Source: Accumulibacter sp.
GTDB taxonomy: Bacteria > Pseudomonadota > Gammaproteobacteria > Burkholderiales > Rhodocyclaceae
DNA length: 64,000 nucleotides
Assembly (NCBI RefSeq): GCF_023806565.1
Contig: NZ_JAMTDV010000086.1
Span: forward strand, 19,644-83,643
Direction: 5' to 3'
A program made the position numbers and the translations under genes. This document shows, piece by piece, positions 27,659 through 35,960 of this stretch; within the stretch, counting starts at the first letter, position 1; the number at the start of each line of letters is the position of its first letter. Under the pieces are notes generated by a model, which made no database searches, had not been told where the DNA came from, and saw nothing but the letters and a program-made list of their open reading frames with translations.

Positions 27659-29199
27659 GCGCGCCGGAGGCCCTGCTGGCCGTGATGCCGGCCGCCAGCC
27701 ACGCGCTCTGGCTGGTGCCGCTGCTGCCCCTGCTGGCGGCCGCGCTGATTGCCATTCGCCTGCTCCTGCGTCCTGGCGGGGACGCGGCCGAGCCGTTGAC
27801 CGCCGGGATCGCGACTGCTTCGCTGCTTGCGGCACTGCTGCTGCTGTTCACCCTGGACCTGTTGGCAATCGGCAGTGCGCTGCCGGTACGACAGGAGTTT
27901 GGCGACTGGCTGCGAATCGGCGCCGTTCCGGTTCGCCTGTCCTTCGTTGCCGACGCGTACAGCTTGCCGATGGCGACGCTGGTAACCTTGATCGGCTGGA
28001 TTGCGCTGCGTTTTTCCGCGACGTATCTGCACCGCGAAATCGGATTCCACCGCTTTTTCTTCGGCATGACCTTGTTTCTTGGCGGCATGCTGCTGATCGT
28101 TCTTTCCCGCAACGCCGTACTGGCCTTTGTCGGCTGGGAACTGGCCGGCGTCAGTTCCTGGCTGCTCATCGCGTACGCCTGGGAGCGCCCCCTCGCGACG
28201 GGCAACGCACTGTTCGTTTTCTTGACCAACCGGGTGGGCGACGCCGGTTTCATGCTCGGCATCGGCCTCGCCGTGTGGTCGGTCGGGACCGTCGAGTGGT
28301 CCGGGTTGGGCGGTGACGGCGGCCTTGCCAGGGTCACTGCGCGCCTGTTGTCGATCGGCTTTGTGCTGGCCGCGCTGGTCAAGTCGGCGCAGCTTCCGTT
28401 CACCCCGTGGATCGGACGAGCGCTGGAGGGACCGACGCCGTCGTCGGCGATCTTTTACGGATCGCTGATGGTGCATGCCGGCATCTATCTGCTCTGTCGC
28501 CTGCAGGGTCTGCTGGCACAGGTGCCGGATCTGATGCTGCTGCTCGCGGTTGTCGGTCTGTTGACCGCTGCGTACGGCAGCCTCTGCGCCTTGGTACAGA
28601 GCGACGTCAAGTCGGCGCTGATTTTTTCGACCGTGACCCAGGTCGGTCTGATGTTTTTCTGCTGCGGCCTTGGACTGTTCTGGCTCGCGGCCTGCCATGC
28701 CGGCCTGCATGCCGCCTGGCGCGCCTATCAGTTTCTGTTGGCTCCGGCGTATATGCACCTGGTACGTCGGCCGGCAGCGCCAGCACCACGCTGGCTGAGC
28801 GCGCGACGCTGGTGGTACACTGCCGCGCTGCAGCGCTTCTGGATCGAGGCACTGGGCAACACCCTGCTGGCGCGCCCGACGCTGGCTCTCGGCCGGGACG
28901 TGCGCGCGCTCGACGAGCGCTTCATCGATCCGCTGGTCGGAGAACCGCTCGTCGAGCGTTCTGCAGAGGGCGACACGGCCGACGAGTTGATCCGTGGTCA
29001 CGGCCTCGCCGGTCGCGCGCTCTTCCGCTTCGCGGATCGAATGCAGCGACTCGAGAGCTCTCTCCTGCTCAGCGGCGACGGCTCGATGAAGACTACGGTG
29101 GAGCGCGCCGCGCACTACGCCGATGCGGTGGAGTCGCTGCTCGAACAACCGCGCTATCTGATGCTGATGGTGATGGCAACCTTGGTGGTGATCCTGTGA
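27655..29199 (+). CDS. NuoL-like membrane subunit, internally shortened (second DabB-like subunit)
   Basis: A 514-residue NuoL/MrpA/DabB-type protein. The front part is normal: E162 (GWELAGVSSWLL), TNRVGDAGF, K243 (LVKSAQLPFTPWI), and a histidine (H274) where many relatives have lysine or threonine in the next helix. H352-A-A-W-R356-A-Y-Q-F-L corresponds to the NuoL HAFFKALLFL helix, with arginine replacing lysine. After that the usual next few helices are missing. The protein goes straight to a soluble segment (residues about 370-500) that resembles the end of NuoL (ARPTLALG, DERFIDPLVG, DRMQRLESS) and a final membrane helix. ATG 27655 overlaps dabA by 4 bases. Confidence 0.85.
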   Translation: MSAPEALLAVMPAASHALWLVPLLPLLAAALIAIRLLLRPGGDAAEPLTAGIATASLLAALLLLFTLDLLAIGSALPVRQEFGDWLRIGAVPVRLSFVADAYSLPMATLVTLIGWIALRFSATYLHREIGFHRFFFGMTLFLGGMLLIVLSRNAVLAFVGWELAGVSSWLLIAYAWERPLATGNALFVFLTNRVGDAGFMLGIGLAVWSVGTVEWSGLGGDGGLARVTARLLSIGFVLAALVKSAQLPFTPWIGRALEGPTPSSAIFYGSLMVHAGIYLLCRLQGLLAQVPDLMLLLAVVGLLTAAYGSLCALVQSDVKSALIFSTVTQVGLMFFCCGLGLFWLAACHAGLHAAWRAYQFLLAPAYMHLVRRPAAPAPRWLSARRWWYTAALQRFWIEALGNTLLARPTLALGRDVRALDERFIDPLVGEPLVERSAEGDTADELIRGHGLAGRALFRFADRMQRLESSLLLSGDGSMKTTVERAAHYADAVESLLEQPRYLMLMVMATLVVIL

Positions 29200-30695
29200 G
29201 CGAAATCTCTTGGGCGACGCAGGCCGGCTACCCCTTGCTGGCGACCTTGCAGTGTCTGCCGCTCGCAGCCACGATGTTGCTGCTGATCATGCGCCAGCAC
29301 GAGCAGGCGCTACGTCTCGGACGCCTGTTCGCCATCGCCGAACTGGCCGTGGCAATCGATCTCTACGGGCGCATCGATGTGGCGAACGGCAACCTGCAGT
29401 TCGCGGAGCGTCTTGACCTGTTTGCCTATCACGCGGCGGCCGACGGGATCAGCGTGCTTTTCATTCTGCTCACGGCGCTGCTCGGCGTGCTGCTGTCGTT
29501 CTATGGCATGGCGCGTCAGCAGATATCACCGGTACACCTGCTCGGCGTGCTGTTGGTCATCGAATCGTCGCAGATGACGATGCTCACGACGATGAACCTG
29601 CTGTGGTTTGCCGCTGCTTCCGCGCTGCAGCTCACGCTCGTCGGCTACCTGCTCTGGCGCTGGGCGTCGGCGCGTGAAGAGAATCTCGCTTTGTCGCGCT
29701 TCCTGCAGTATCAGCTTTTCGGCTGGTGCCTGTTTCTTGCCGGGGCGGTCGTCATCGTCTGGAGTCATGCCGATGTCGTCGGCGGGCGCTGGAGTTTCGA
29801 CCTCCTCGATCTGCTGCACACGCCGCAGATCGACAAGTACCAGTCGGCGGCGTTCTATCTGCTCTTTTATGGCCTGGCGATTCGCACGCCACTTTTTCCG
29901 CTGCACGGTTGGTTACCCAACTCCGCCGGCTACGGCCTGATCGCCGTCGGTCCGGTGCTCCTGCTCGGCGTCAAGGTCGGTGTTTATGGCATGGCGCGCT
30001 TTCTCTTGCCGCTGACGGCGGAAGCGGTGCTGATCTGGCAGTCCTATGTGGTGGCTTTCGCCATGATTGGCGTCTTTTTCGCCGCCAGCATGGCTTTTCG
30101 CCAGGCCAATCTTCGCCGGCTGATGGCTTTCGCCGTGGTCAGTCATACGAGCCTGATCGTCATCGGCCTGTTCACGTTGCATCCGGCTGGTCTGCAAGGG
30201 GCGCTGCTGTTGGCGGTCAATTTCGGTCTGGCAATCACGGTGATGTTGCTGATGGTTGGCTATGTGTACCGCCGCACCGGAACCACGGCGCTCGACCGAC
30301 TCGGCGGTCTTTTCGACCGCGTTCCGTTCATCGCTCTCGCTTTTCTGATCGGCGGCCTGGCGCTGCTCGGAATGCCGGGAACGCCGGGATTCGACGCCGT
30401 TCACCTGGTCCTCGAAGCGTCGATCGATACCTTCGGCGCGCTGCCGACGATCGCCACTGCGCTTGGCAACGTCGCCGCCGCCGGTTTCCTGCTGTGGGCC
30501 TTTCAGCGCGCTTTCCTGGCACCACGACCGCGCGATCTGCCGGCGGCAAGGATCGCCCGCACGGGCGCGATGGAATATTTCGTCGGCGGCGCGACGCTGA
30601 TCGTCCTGCTGGCTGCCGGTTTCTACCCGGAGCCGTGGCTGCAACTGACCGACAGCGCGACGCAGGCTCTTGCCGCCTATTTCCAGCATGACTGA
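29196..30695 (+). CDS. Divergent antiporter-like membrane subunit (third DabB-like subunit)
   Basis: A 499-residue multi-span protein that aligns by eye with NuoM-type subunits, for example in PLFPLHGWLP, LGVKVGVYGMAR and MPGTPGF. Key charged residues differ from its sisters. The helix-5 glutamate is missing (FAAASALQLTL, serine 142 at that place), the helix-7 lysine is arginine (R230 in LAIRTPLFP), K260 is kept, and the late glutamate is valine 402 with an aspartate (D400) two residues earlier. It may be a structural or regulatory subunit rather than a pump. The start is GTG 29196, overlapping the previous stop (GTGA); the longer open frame from 28407 is the previous gene in another frame. 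Confidence 0.82.
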   Translation: MSEISWATQAGYPLLATLQCLPLAATMLLLIMRQHEQALRLGRLFAIAELAVAIDLYGRIDVANGNLQFAERLDLFAYHAAADGISVLFILLTALLGVLLSFYGMARQQISPVHLLGVLLVIESSQMTMLTTMNLLWFAAASALQLTLVGYLLWRWASAREENLALSRFLQYQLFGWCLFLAGAVVIVWSHADVVGGRWSFDLLDLLHTPQIDKYQSAAFYLLFYGLAIRTPLFPLHGWLPNSAGYGLIAVGPVLLLGVKVGVYGMARFLLPLTAEAVLIWQSYVVAFAMIGVFFAASMAFRQANLRRLMAFAVVSHTSLIVIGLFTLHPAGLQGALLLAVNFGLAITVMLLMVGYVYRRTGTTALDRLGGLFDRVPFIALAFLIGGLALLGMPGTPGFDAVHLVLEASIDTFGALPTIATALGNVAAAGFLLWAFQRAFLAPRPRDLPAARIARTGAMEYFVGGATLIVLLAAGFYPEPWLQLTDSATQALAAYFQHD

Positions 30696-32178
30696 ACTGG
30701 CCGCTTATCCGCTGCTCAGTACTCTGCTCGCGTTGCCCTTGCTCGGCGCGCTGTTGACGGCATGGGCCCGGCGTGCCGCATGGGTTCAGTGGATCGCGCT
30801 TGGCGCCACGGGTCTGACCTTGCTCTGCTCGATGCTGGTGGTCGCTGCATTCGATCGGGGCGACACCGGTTTCCAGTTACTGGATGCGGCCCCCTGGATA
30901 GCCGGAGTGAGTGTCCGGTATCTGGTCGGGGTCGATGGGATATCCCTGCTCTTCCTGCCGGCGACCAGCCTGCTCTTCTGCGCAACGGTCGTTGCCAGTT
31001 GGCGGATCAGGGCGGACGCGGCGCCGCGTGGGGTGTATTTCGCGCTGCTGCTTCTTTTCGAAGCAGCTACCCTTGGTGTCTTCTGTGCGCTGGACACGAT
31101 TCTGTTCTTCGCCTGCTGGGAGTTCACGCTGCTGCCGTTGTACTTCCTGGTCAGCCTGTGGGGTGTCGGTGCCGGGCGACAGGCGGCAGCCGTCCATTAC
31201 TTCCTGGTGATGCTGACCGCCGGCGTGCCGCTGCTGTTCGGCCTGTTGGCACTTGCCTTCGGGCATGGGGATGGGGCTACGCCGGTTTTTGACCTGCCAA
31301 CACTGCTGGCGACGCCGCTGCCCGAGCGAAAGCAGTATCTGGTATTCCTGCTCCTGCTTGCCGGTTTCGGTGTGAAGGTACCGCTGGTGCCCGTGCACAC
31401 CTGGCTTCCGTCGCTGGCGATGGCGGCGCCGGCGGCGGTCACTTCGCTACTGGTCGGGCTGAAGATCGGCGCCTATGGGCTGATCCGCGTCGCCATCCCT
31501 TTGGCGCCACTCGCCGCGCGCGAGTTGCACTGGCTGCTCGCCGGCTTCGGTACCGTCGCCATCCTCTATGGTGGCGTCGCCGCCCTGGTGCACGGCAATT
31601 TGCGTGGCGTACTGGCCTACTCCAGCCTGTCGCACGTCGGGCTGGTGCTTCTCGGCCTCGCTTCCTTCTCGGTCTCTGCTTTGCAGGGTGCGCTGTTGCA
31701 ACTGCTGAACTTCAGCGTCGCTGCTGGCGGCGGCTTCTTGCTGCTGTCTTTCCTGCAGCGGCGCACGGCGTCCACCGACATCGCCCGGCTTGGCGGCGTG
31801 ATGCATCGCATGCCGCTGCTCGCGGGTTTCTTCCTGCTGTTCGGTCTGGCGGGTATCGGCCTGCCCGGAACCAGTGGCTTTCCTGGTGAATTGCTGATCG
31901 TCGTCGCCACGCTGCATAGCCATACCGGTGCGGGTCTCGCGGCGTTGTTCGGCACGGTGCTCGCGGCGGCGAGTTTTCTGGGCCCATTCCGGCAGGCTTT
32001 TCTCGGGCCGCTGCGGAATCCGGACGTCTCTGCGGCCGACGATCTGCTCGCGCGTGAGCTAGTCTGCCTGTCGTTGCCGGCATTGCTGATCGTCGTCCTC
32101 GGCGTCTATCCGCTCCCGTTGCTCGAATTTCTGCGACCGACCGCCGAGGCGTGGGTGGCAGCGCTCGCCGGGTTGTAG
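30688..32178 (+). CDS. NuoM-like proton-conducting membrane subunit (fourth DabB-like subunit)
   Basis: A 496-residue NuoM-type protein with about 14 hydrophobic helices. The proton-path residues are intact: E145 (ACWEFTLLPLY), K230 (GFGVKVPLVPVHTWLP), K259 (VGLKIGAYGLIR) and E401 (LPGTSGFPGE). The histidine usual in the QMVAHGL helix of its sisters is asparagine here (LLNFSVAAG). ATG 30688 overlaps the preceding gene by 8 bases. It ends the five-gene run; the next gene starts 272 bases on, behind a promoter-like pair. Confidence 0.86.
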   Translation: MTELAAYPLLSTLLALPLLGALLTAWARRAAWVQWIALGATGLTLLCSMLVVAAFDRGDTGFQLLDAAPWIAGVSVRYLVGVDGISLLFLPATSLLFCATVVASWRIRADAAPRGVYFALLLLFEAATLGVFCALDTILFFACWEFTLLPLYFLVSLWGVGAGRQAAAVHYFLVMLTAGVPLLFGLLALAFGHGDGATPVFDLPTLLATPLPERKQYLVFLLLLAGFGVKVPLVPVHTWLPSLAMAAPAAVTSLLVGLKIGAYGLIRVAIPLAPLAARELHWLLAGFGTVAILYGGVAALVHGNLRGVLAYSSLSHVGLVLLGLASFSVSALQGALLQLLNFSVAAGGGFLLLSFLQRRTASTDIARLGGVMHRMPLLAGFFLLFGLAGIGLPGTSGFPGELLIVVATLHSHTGAGLAALFGTVLAAASFLGPFRQAFLGPLRNPDVSAADDLLARELVCLSLPALLIVVLGVYPLPLLEFLRPTAEAWVAALAGL

Positions 32179-32259
32179 CCGATGACGCGGGCGCAGGCAG
32201 CGCTGGGATGCGCCCAAGGAAACCCGATAGGGAATCGGCGAAAGCCGCGACAAAATTCC

Positions 32260-32288
32260 TTGCCAGTCCCGCCCAAAAGTAATATTTT
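32260..32288 (+). promoter_or_regulatory. Likely promoter of the acyltransferase gene
   Basis: TTGCCA (32260-32265, five of six to consensus), a 17-base spacer, then TATTTT (32283-32288) inside an unusually AT-rich patch. Transcription would start near 32295, giving a leader of about 155 bases. It separates the acyltransferase gene from the carbon-uptake run in front of it. Confidence 0.5.
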
Positions 32289-32450
32289 TCTTTAATTCAT
32301 GTAGTTCTGGAAGTTTTGAGGCCGCATGCGGGGACCGTTGTGCGCCGCCGGGTGGCCGCGGCGCCAGTTCGCGGCGGCGGCCGGCGGCGTTTGGCCACGA
32401 CTCGATCTGGCCTCGCGCTTCGAGAGCCTCTGTCAGAGAAGAGGGCGACC

Positions 32451-33548
32451 ATGGATGGGACCGTCGCAAGTCGGTGTGTCGCGGAAAGATTCAGGGACAG
32501 CGCATTGGATGCTGGTCGTGGCATCCTGATGTTGTTGGGCGTCGTTCTGCATACGTCGAACATCTATGCGGAGAATGACGAATGGCTGCTCAGCGACGAC
32601 GCCAGTTCGCCTTTCTTTGATCTGTTGGTCAGTGCCATTCACTCTTTCCGAATGCCGGCTTTTTTCCTGATTGCTGGTTACTTTTGTGCGTTGGCACTGG
32701 CCAAACGGCCGTTTCGGGGTTTCCGGTCTTATCTCGCGGATCGCCTGCTGCGTCTCGGAGTACCGCTGCTCGTCGTCTGGCTGCTGCTTAGTCCCGTCCA
32801 GTACTGGGTACTCCATGACTCCTGGTGGCCGCTCGACGGACGGAGCGTACTGCCCCTTTATCACCTCTGGTTTCTGGTCGATCTGCTCGTCCTCAGCCCG
32901 TTTGTCCCCGCTTTCCAGTCTCTGGTGCGCGCGGCAATGGTCAGGCTCGAGGCGATCGAGTCGCTCGCATGGTGGGAAAGCGTCCTGCTGCTTGCACTGG
33001 GAACGATGGCCGTTTCGCTGCTCGTTCGTGCCACCCACGTCGCGTATGTTCCTGTTTTCGGTCTGACGTCGTTGTATCGACTGAGCATGGCGGCGCCGTT
33101 CTTCGTCTTCGGCATGCTCGTCTTCGAGGTGCCGAGGCTGAAAGAGGCCTTTCTTGCCACCCCATTCTGGACGGCTGTGCCGGCACTGGCGGTGAGCCTG
33201 ACACTGACCGGCGTACCGTGGAAGGCCTCTTTCGCGTCCGAACTGTTGCTGGTGAGCTCGTGGCTGGCGACGGCGGCCTTGACGGCCGTAGTGATCCGCG
33301 CCTGCTACTGGCTGTTCCCCCGCCGGAGTTCCTTCACGCAGGTCGTTGCCGAATCGAGTTACTCGGTGTACCTGTTCCATCACGTCCTGGTGATCCTGTT
33401 TGGTGTGGCGATCCTGGACGAGGCAGTGTGGATTGGTGTCAAGTTCTTGTTCGTCGCCACGGCGACTTCGATCACCGGCATCGCGTTGCACTACTTGCTG
33501 ATTTCGAGGTTTCGCCTGACCCGGATGTTGCTCAACGGCAAGGCGTAA
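32451..33548 (+). CDS. Acyltransferase-3 family membrane protein (OpgC-like)
   Basis: A 365-residue integral membrane protein with about ten helices. The N-terminal block ALDAGRGILMLLGVVLHTS carries the family's conserved arginine and histidine, and FRMPAFFLIAGYFCALAL follows in the second helix; the C-terminal SYSVYLFHHVLVILF is also typical. Members acylate exported sugars, lipids or glucans; OpgC succinylates periplasmic glucans. The acceptor here is unknown and no glycan genes are adjacent. ATG 32451 follows AGAAGAGGG; a longer frame from 32316 adds a basic tail without family match. Confidence 0.85.
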   Translation: MDGTVASRCVAERFRDSALDAGRGILMLLGVVLHTSNIYAENDEWLLSDDASSPFFDLLVSAIHSFRMPAFFLIAGYFCALALAKRPFRGFRSYLADRLLRLGVPLLVVWLLLSPVQYWVLHDSWWPLDGRSVLPLYHLWFLVDLLVLSPFVPAFQSLVRAAMVRLEAIESLAWWESVLLLALGTMAVSLLVRATHVAYVPVFGLTSLYRLSMAAPFFVFGMLVFEVPRLKEAFLATPFWTAVPALAVSLTLTGVPWKASFASELLLVSSWLATAALTAVVIRACYWLFPRRSSFTQVVAESSYSVYLFHHVLVILFGVAILDEAVWIGVKFLFVATATSITGIALHYLLISRFRLTRMLLNGKA

Positions 33549-33796
33549 GAGCTTCTGATGAAATCCTTGTGCGTCGGTCGAGGTGCTGGGCGGCGCGGAA
33601 AGGAGGCTGGCGGTTCCTCTTGGTCCTGCAGCCGACGGCGCGACATTTCGTTTCGATACGCGAGGGCGTAGGCGGAGTATCGCCGAGCCAGCTTCTGGCC
33701 GCCGCAGCCGTCCGGTGGTCCAATGCCTGCCTTGCGCTGCGAGTGCCGTGATACCGAGGCAGCGACGTGTCTGCCGTCGCCACCGGATTTCCACCC

Positions 33797-35899
33797 CTAC
33801 TTGACGCGCATGCCTGGCTCCGCGCCGGCGTCGGCCGAGAGCAGGAAGATGCCCCCTGCCGGACCGTCGAGACCGGAGGCGGCCAGCACCATTCCCTCGG
33901 AAATGCCATATTTCATCTTGCGCGGGGCGAGGTTGGCAACCATTACCGTCAGCCTGCCGACGAGAGCTTCCGGAACGTAGGCTGCCTTGATTCCAGCAAA
34001 TACCTGGCGCGCACCGAGTGGGCCGAGGTCGAGCACCAGGCGGAGCAGCTTGTCGGCGCCTTCGACAGGCGTAGCCTCGCTGATGCGAGCAACTCTCAGG
34101 TCGACGGTCATGAATTCGTCGATACTGATCTGCCGCGCCGGCGCCGCGAGCGCGATGCCCGCCACTGGCTCCTGCGCTCGCAACCCGGCCGCTGCCGCTG
34201 GCGGCGTGGCGCTCAGCGACTCGCGATTGGCGTCGAGCAAGGCGTCGACCTGCCGCTTGTCCACGCGCGTCAGCAGATGCTGGTAAGCGTTGATCGCGTG
34301 CCCGGGCGCGAGGACCGTGCGGCTGTCGTTCCAGACCAGAGGGGCGATGTTCAGGAAAGCCTCCGCCTTGACGCTGAGTGCCGGCAGCACCGGTTTCAGC
34401 AGGATCGAAAACAGGCGGAAAAGGTTCAGCGAATTGCTGCAGGCTGCGTGCAGTTCGCTTGCGCGAACGGGCTGGCGGGCCAGTTCCCACGGCTTGACGC
34501 TGTCGACGTATTGATTGGCGAGATCGACGAGCCCCATGATTTCGCGGATTGCCTTGCCGAATTCGCGCGTTTCGTAATGATCCGCGATCACCGTCTGCCG
34601 TTCGCGAATCGCCTGGAAAACCGGTAGCGATTCGTCGCAGGGGCACAACTGACCGGCGAATTGCCTGACGATGAAGCCGGCGCTTCGACTGGCGATGTTC
34701 ACGAACTTGCCGACCAGGTCGGAATTGACCCGGGCGATGAAATCATCGAGATTGAGGTCGATATCTTCCATCGAACCCGAAAGTTTGGTGGCATAGTAAT
34801 AACGCAGCCATTCGGGGTCGAGTCCTTGCGCCAGATAACTCTGGGCGGTGATGAAGGTGCCACGCGACTTGGACATCTTGGCTCCATCGACGGTCAGGAA
34901 GCCGTGTGCGAAGACCTTGCTGGGCGTTCGATAACCGGCGTGCGCCAGTTCCGCCGGCCAGAACAGCGCATGAAAGTAGAGGATGTCCTTGCCGATGAAG
35001 TGATAGAGCTCGGTACTCGAATGCGCGTGCCAGTACTCGTCGAAATCGATGCCTTCACGCGCGCAAAGATTGCGAAAAGCTCCCATGTAGCCGATCGGTG
35101 CGTCCAGCCAGACGTAGAAGTACTTGCCGGGTGCATTCGGGATCTCGAAGCCGAAATAGGGCGAATCGCGCGAGATGTCCCAGTCGGTGAGACGGCTTTC
35201 TCCGTCTTCTCCCAGCCACTCCTGCAGCTTGTTGGCCGCTTCGTTCTGCAGGCGCCCTTCGCTCTGCGTCCAGCGGCGCAGGAAGGCCTGGCAGCGCGGA
35301 TCCGAGAGCCGGAAAAAGAAGTGCTCGGACTGGCGCAGCTCCGGGGTGGCGCCGGAAACCGCGGAATACGGATTCTTCAGCTCGTTGGCCGTATACGCCG
35401 AGCCGCAACTCTCGCAGTTGTCACCGTATTGGTCGTGCGCACCGCACTTCGGGCATTCGCCCTTGATAAAACGGTCGGGCAGGAACATCTGCTTGAGCGG
35501 ATCGTAATACTGCTCGATGGTTCGCGCGTCGATCAAACCGGCCGCACACAGGCGAGCATAGATCTCGTTCGCGCAGGCACGTGTTTCTTCGGAATGGGTA
35601 GTGTAGTAATTGTCGAAACCAACATGAAAACCCGCAAAGTCTCGGGTGTGCTCGTCATGGACGCGGGCGATCAACTCCTCCGGTGTGATCCCCTCCTTTT
35701 CGGCGCGCAACATGACCGGCGTGCCATGCGTGTCGTCGGCGCAGACGTACCAGCACTGATGCCCTCGCATCTTCTGGAAACGCACCCAGATGTCAGTCTG
35801 GATGTATTCGACCAAATGGCCGAGGTGGATTGCGCCGTTGGCGTAGGGAAGGGCTGAGGTTACGAGAATCTTGCGGGTCATTGGCGTTGGCGCAGACAA
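33797..35899 (-). CDS. metG: Methionyl-tRNA synthetase
   Basis: Charges tRNA-Met. It has 700 residues with class I signatures HLGH (25-28) and KMSKS (341-345). The zinc knuckle cysteines are C149, C152, C162 and C165. A C-terminal tRNA-binding OB domain (about 595-700, starting at [16 protein letters not shown]) gives the dimeric E. coli-like form. The start used has a second ATG six codons in ([16 protein letters not shown]), which is equally likely to be the true start. It is convergent with the acyltransferase gene; the 248-base gap between them holds no recognisable gene. Confidence 0.97.
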   Translation of the reverse strand: MSAPTPMTRKILVTSALPYANGAIHLGHLVEYIQTDIWVRFQKMRGHQCWYVCADDTHGTPVMLRAEKEGITPEELIARVHDEHTRDFAGFHVGFDNYYTTHSEETRACANEIYARLCAAGLIDARTIEQYYDPLKQMFLPDRFIKGECPKCGAHDQYGDNCESCGSAYTANELKNPYSAVSGATPELRQSEHFFFRLSDPRCQAFLRRWTQSEGRLQNEAANKLQEWLGEDGESRLTDWDISRDSPYFGFEIPNAPGKYFYVWLDAPIGYMGAFRNLCAREGIDFDEYWHAHSSTELYHFIGKDILYFHALFWPAELAHAGYRTPSKVFAHGFLTVDGAKMSKSRGTFITAQSYLAQGLDPEWLRYYYATKLSGSMEDIDLNLDDFIARVNSDLVGKFVNIASRSAGFIVRQFAGQLCPCDESLPVFQAIRERQTVIADHYETREFGKAIREIMGLVDLANQYVDSVKPWELARQPVRASELHAACSNSLNLFRLFSILLKPVLPALSVKAEAFLNIAPLVWNDSRTVLAPGHAINAYQHLLTRVDKRQVDALLDANRESLSATPPAAAAGLRAQEPVAGIALAAPARQISIDEFMTVDLRVARISEATPVEGADKLLRLVLDLGPLGARQVFAGIKAAYVPEALVGRLTVMVANLAPRKMKYGISEGMVLAASGLDGPAGGIFLLSADAGAEPGMRVK

Positions 35900-35960
35900 A
35901 TGCGCATTCTAGCAAAGCGACGGCGCGCTGCGCGGGTGCCTCCGTCAGCTGCGGCTTGTC

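Noticed and set aside
27415-29148. A 577-codon open frame on the minus strand
   Set aside because: It is antisense to the NuoL-like gene; it is glutamine/arginine-rich without domains, a common by-product of GC-rich coding DNA.
28407-29195. An in-frame N-terminal extension of the third DAB subunit
   Set aside because: It lies wholly inside the NuoL-like gene and has no membrane helices; the GTG at 29196 fits the overlap pattern.
32222-32240. Small hairpin CCGAT-AGGGA-ATCGG after the last DAB gene
   Set aside because: Only five base pairs and no T run follow, so it is not a convincing terminator.
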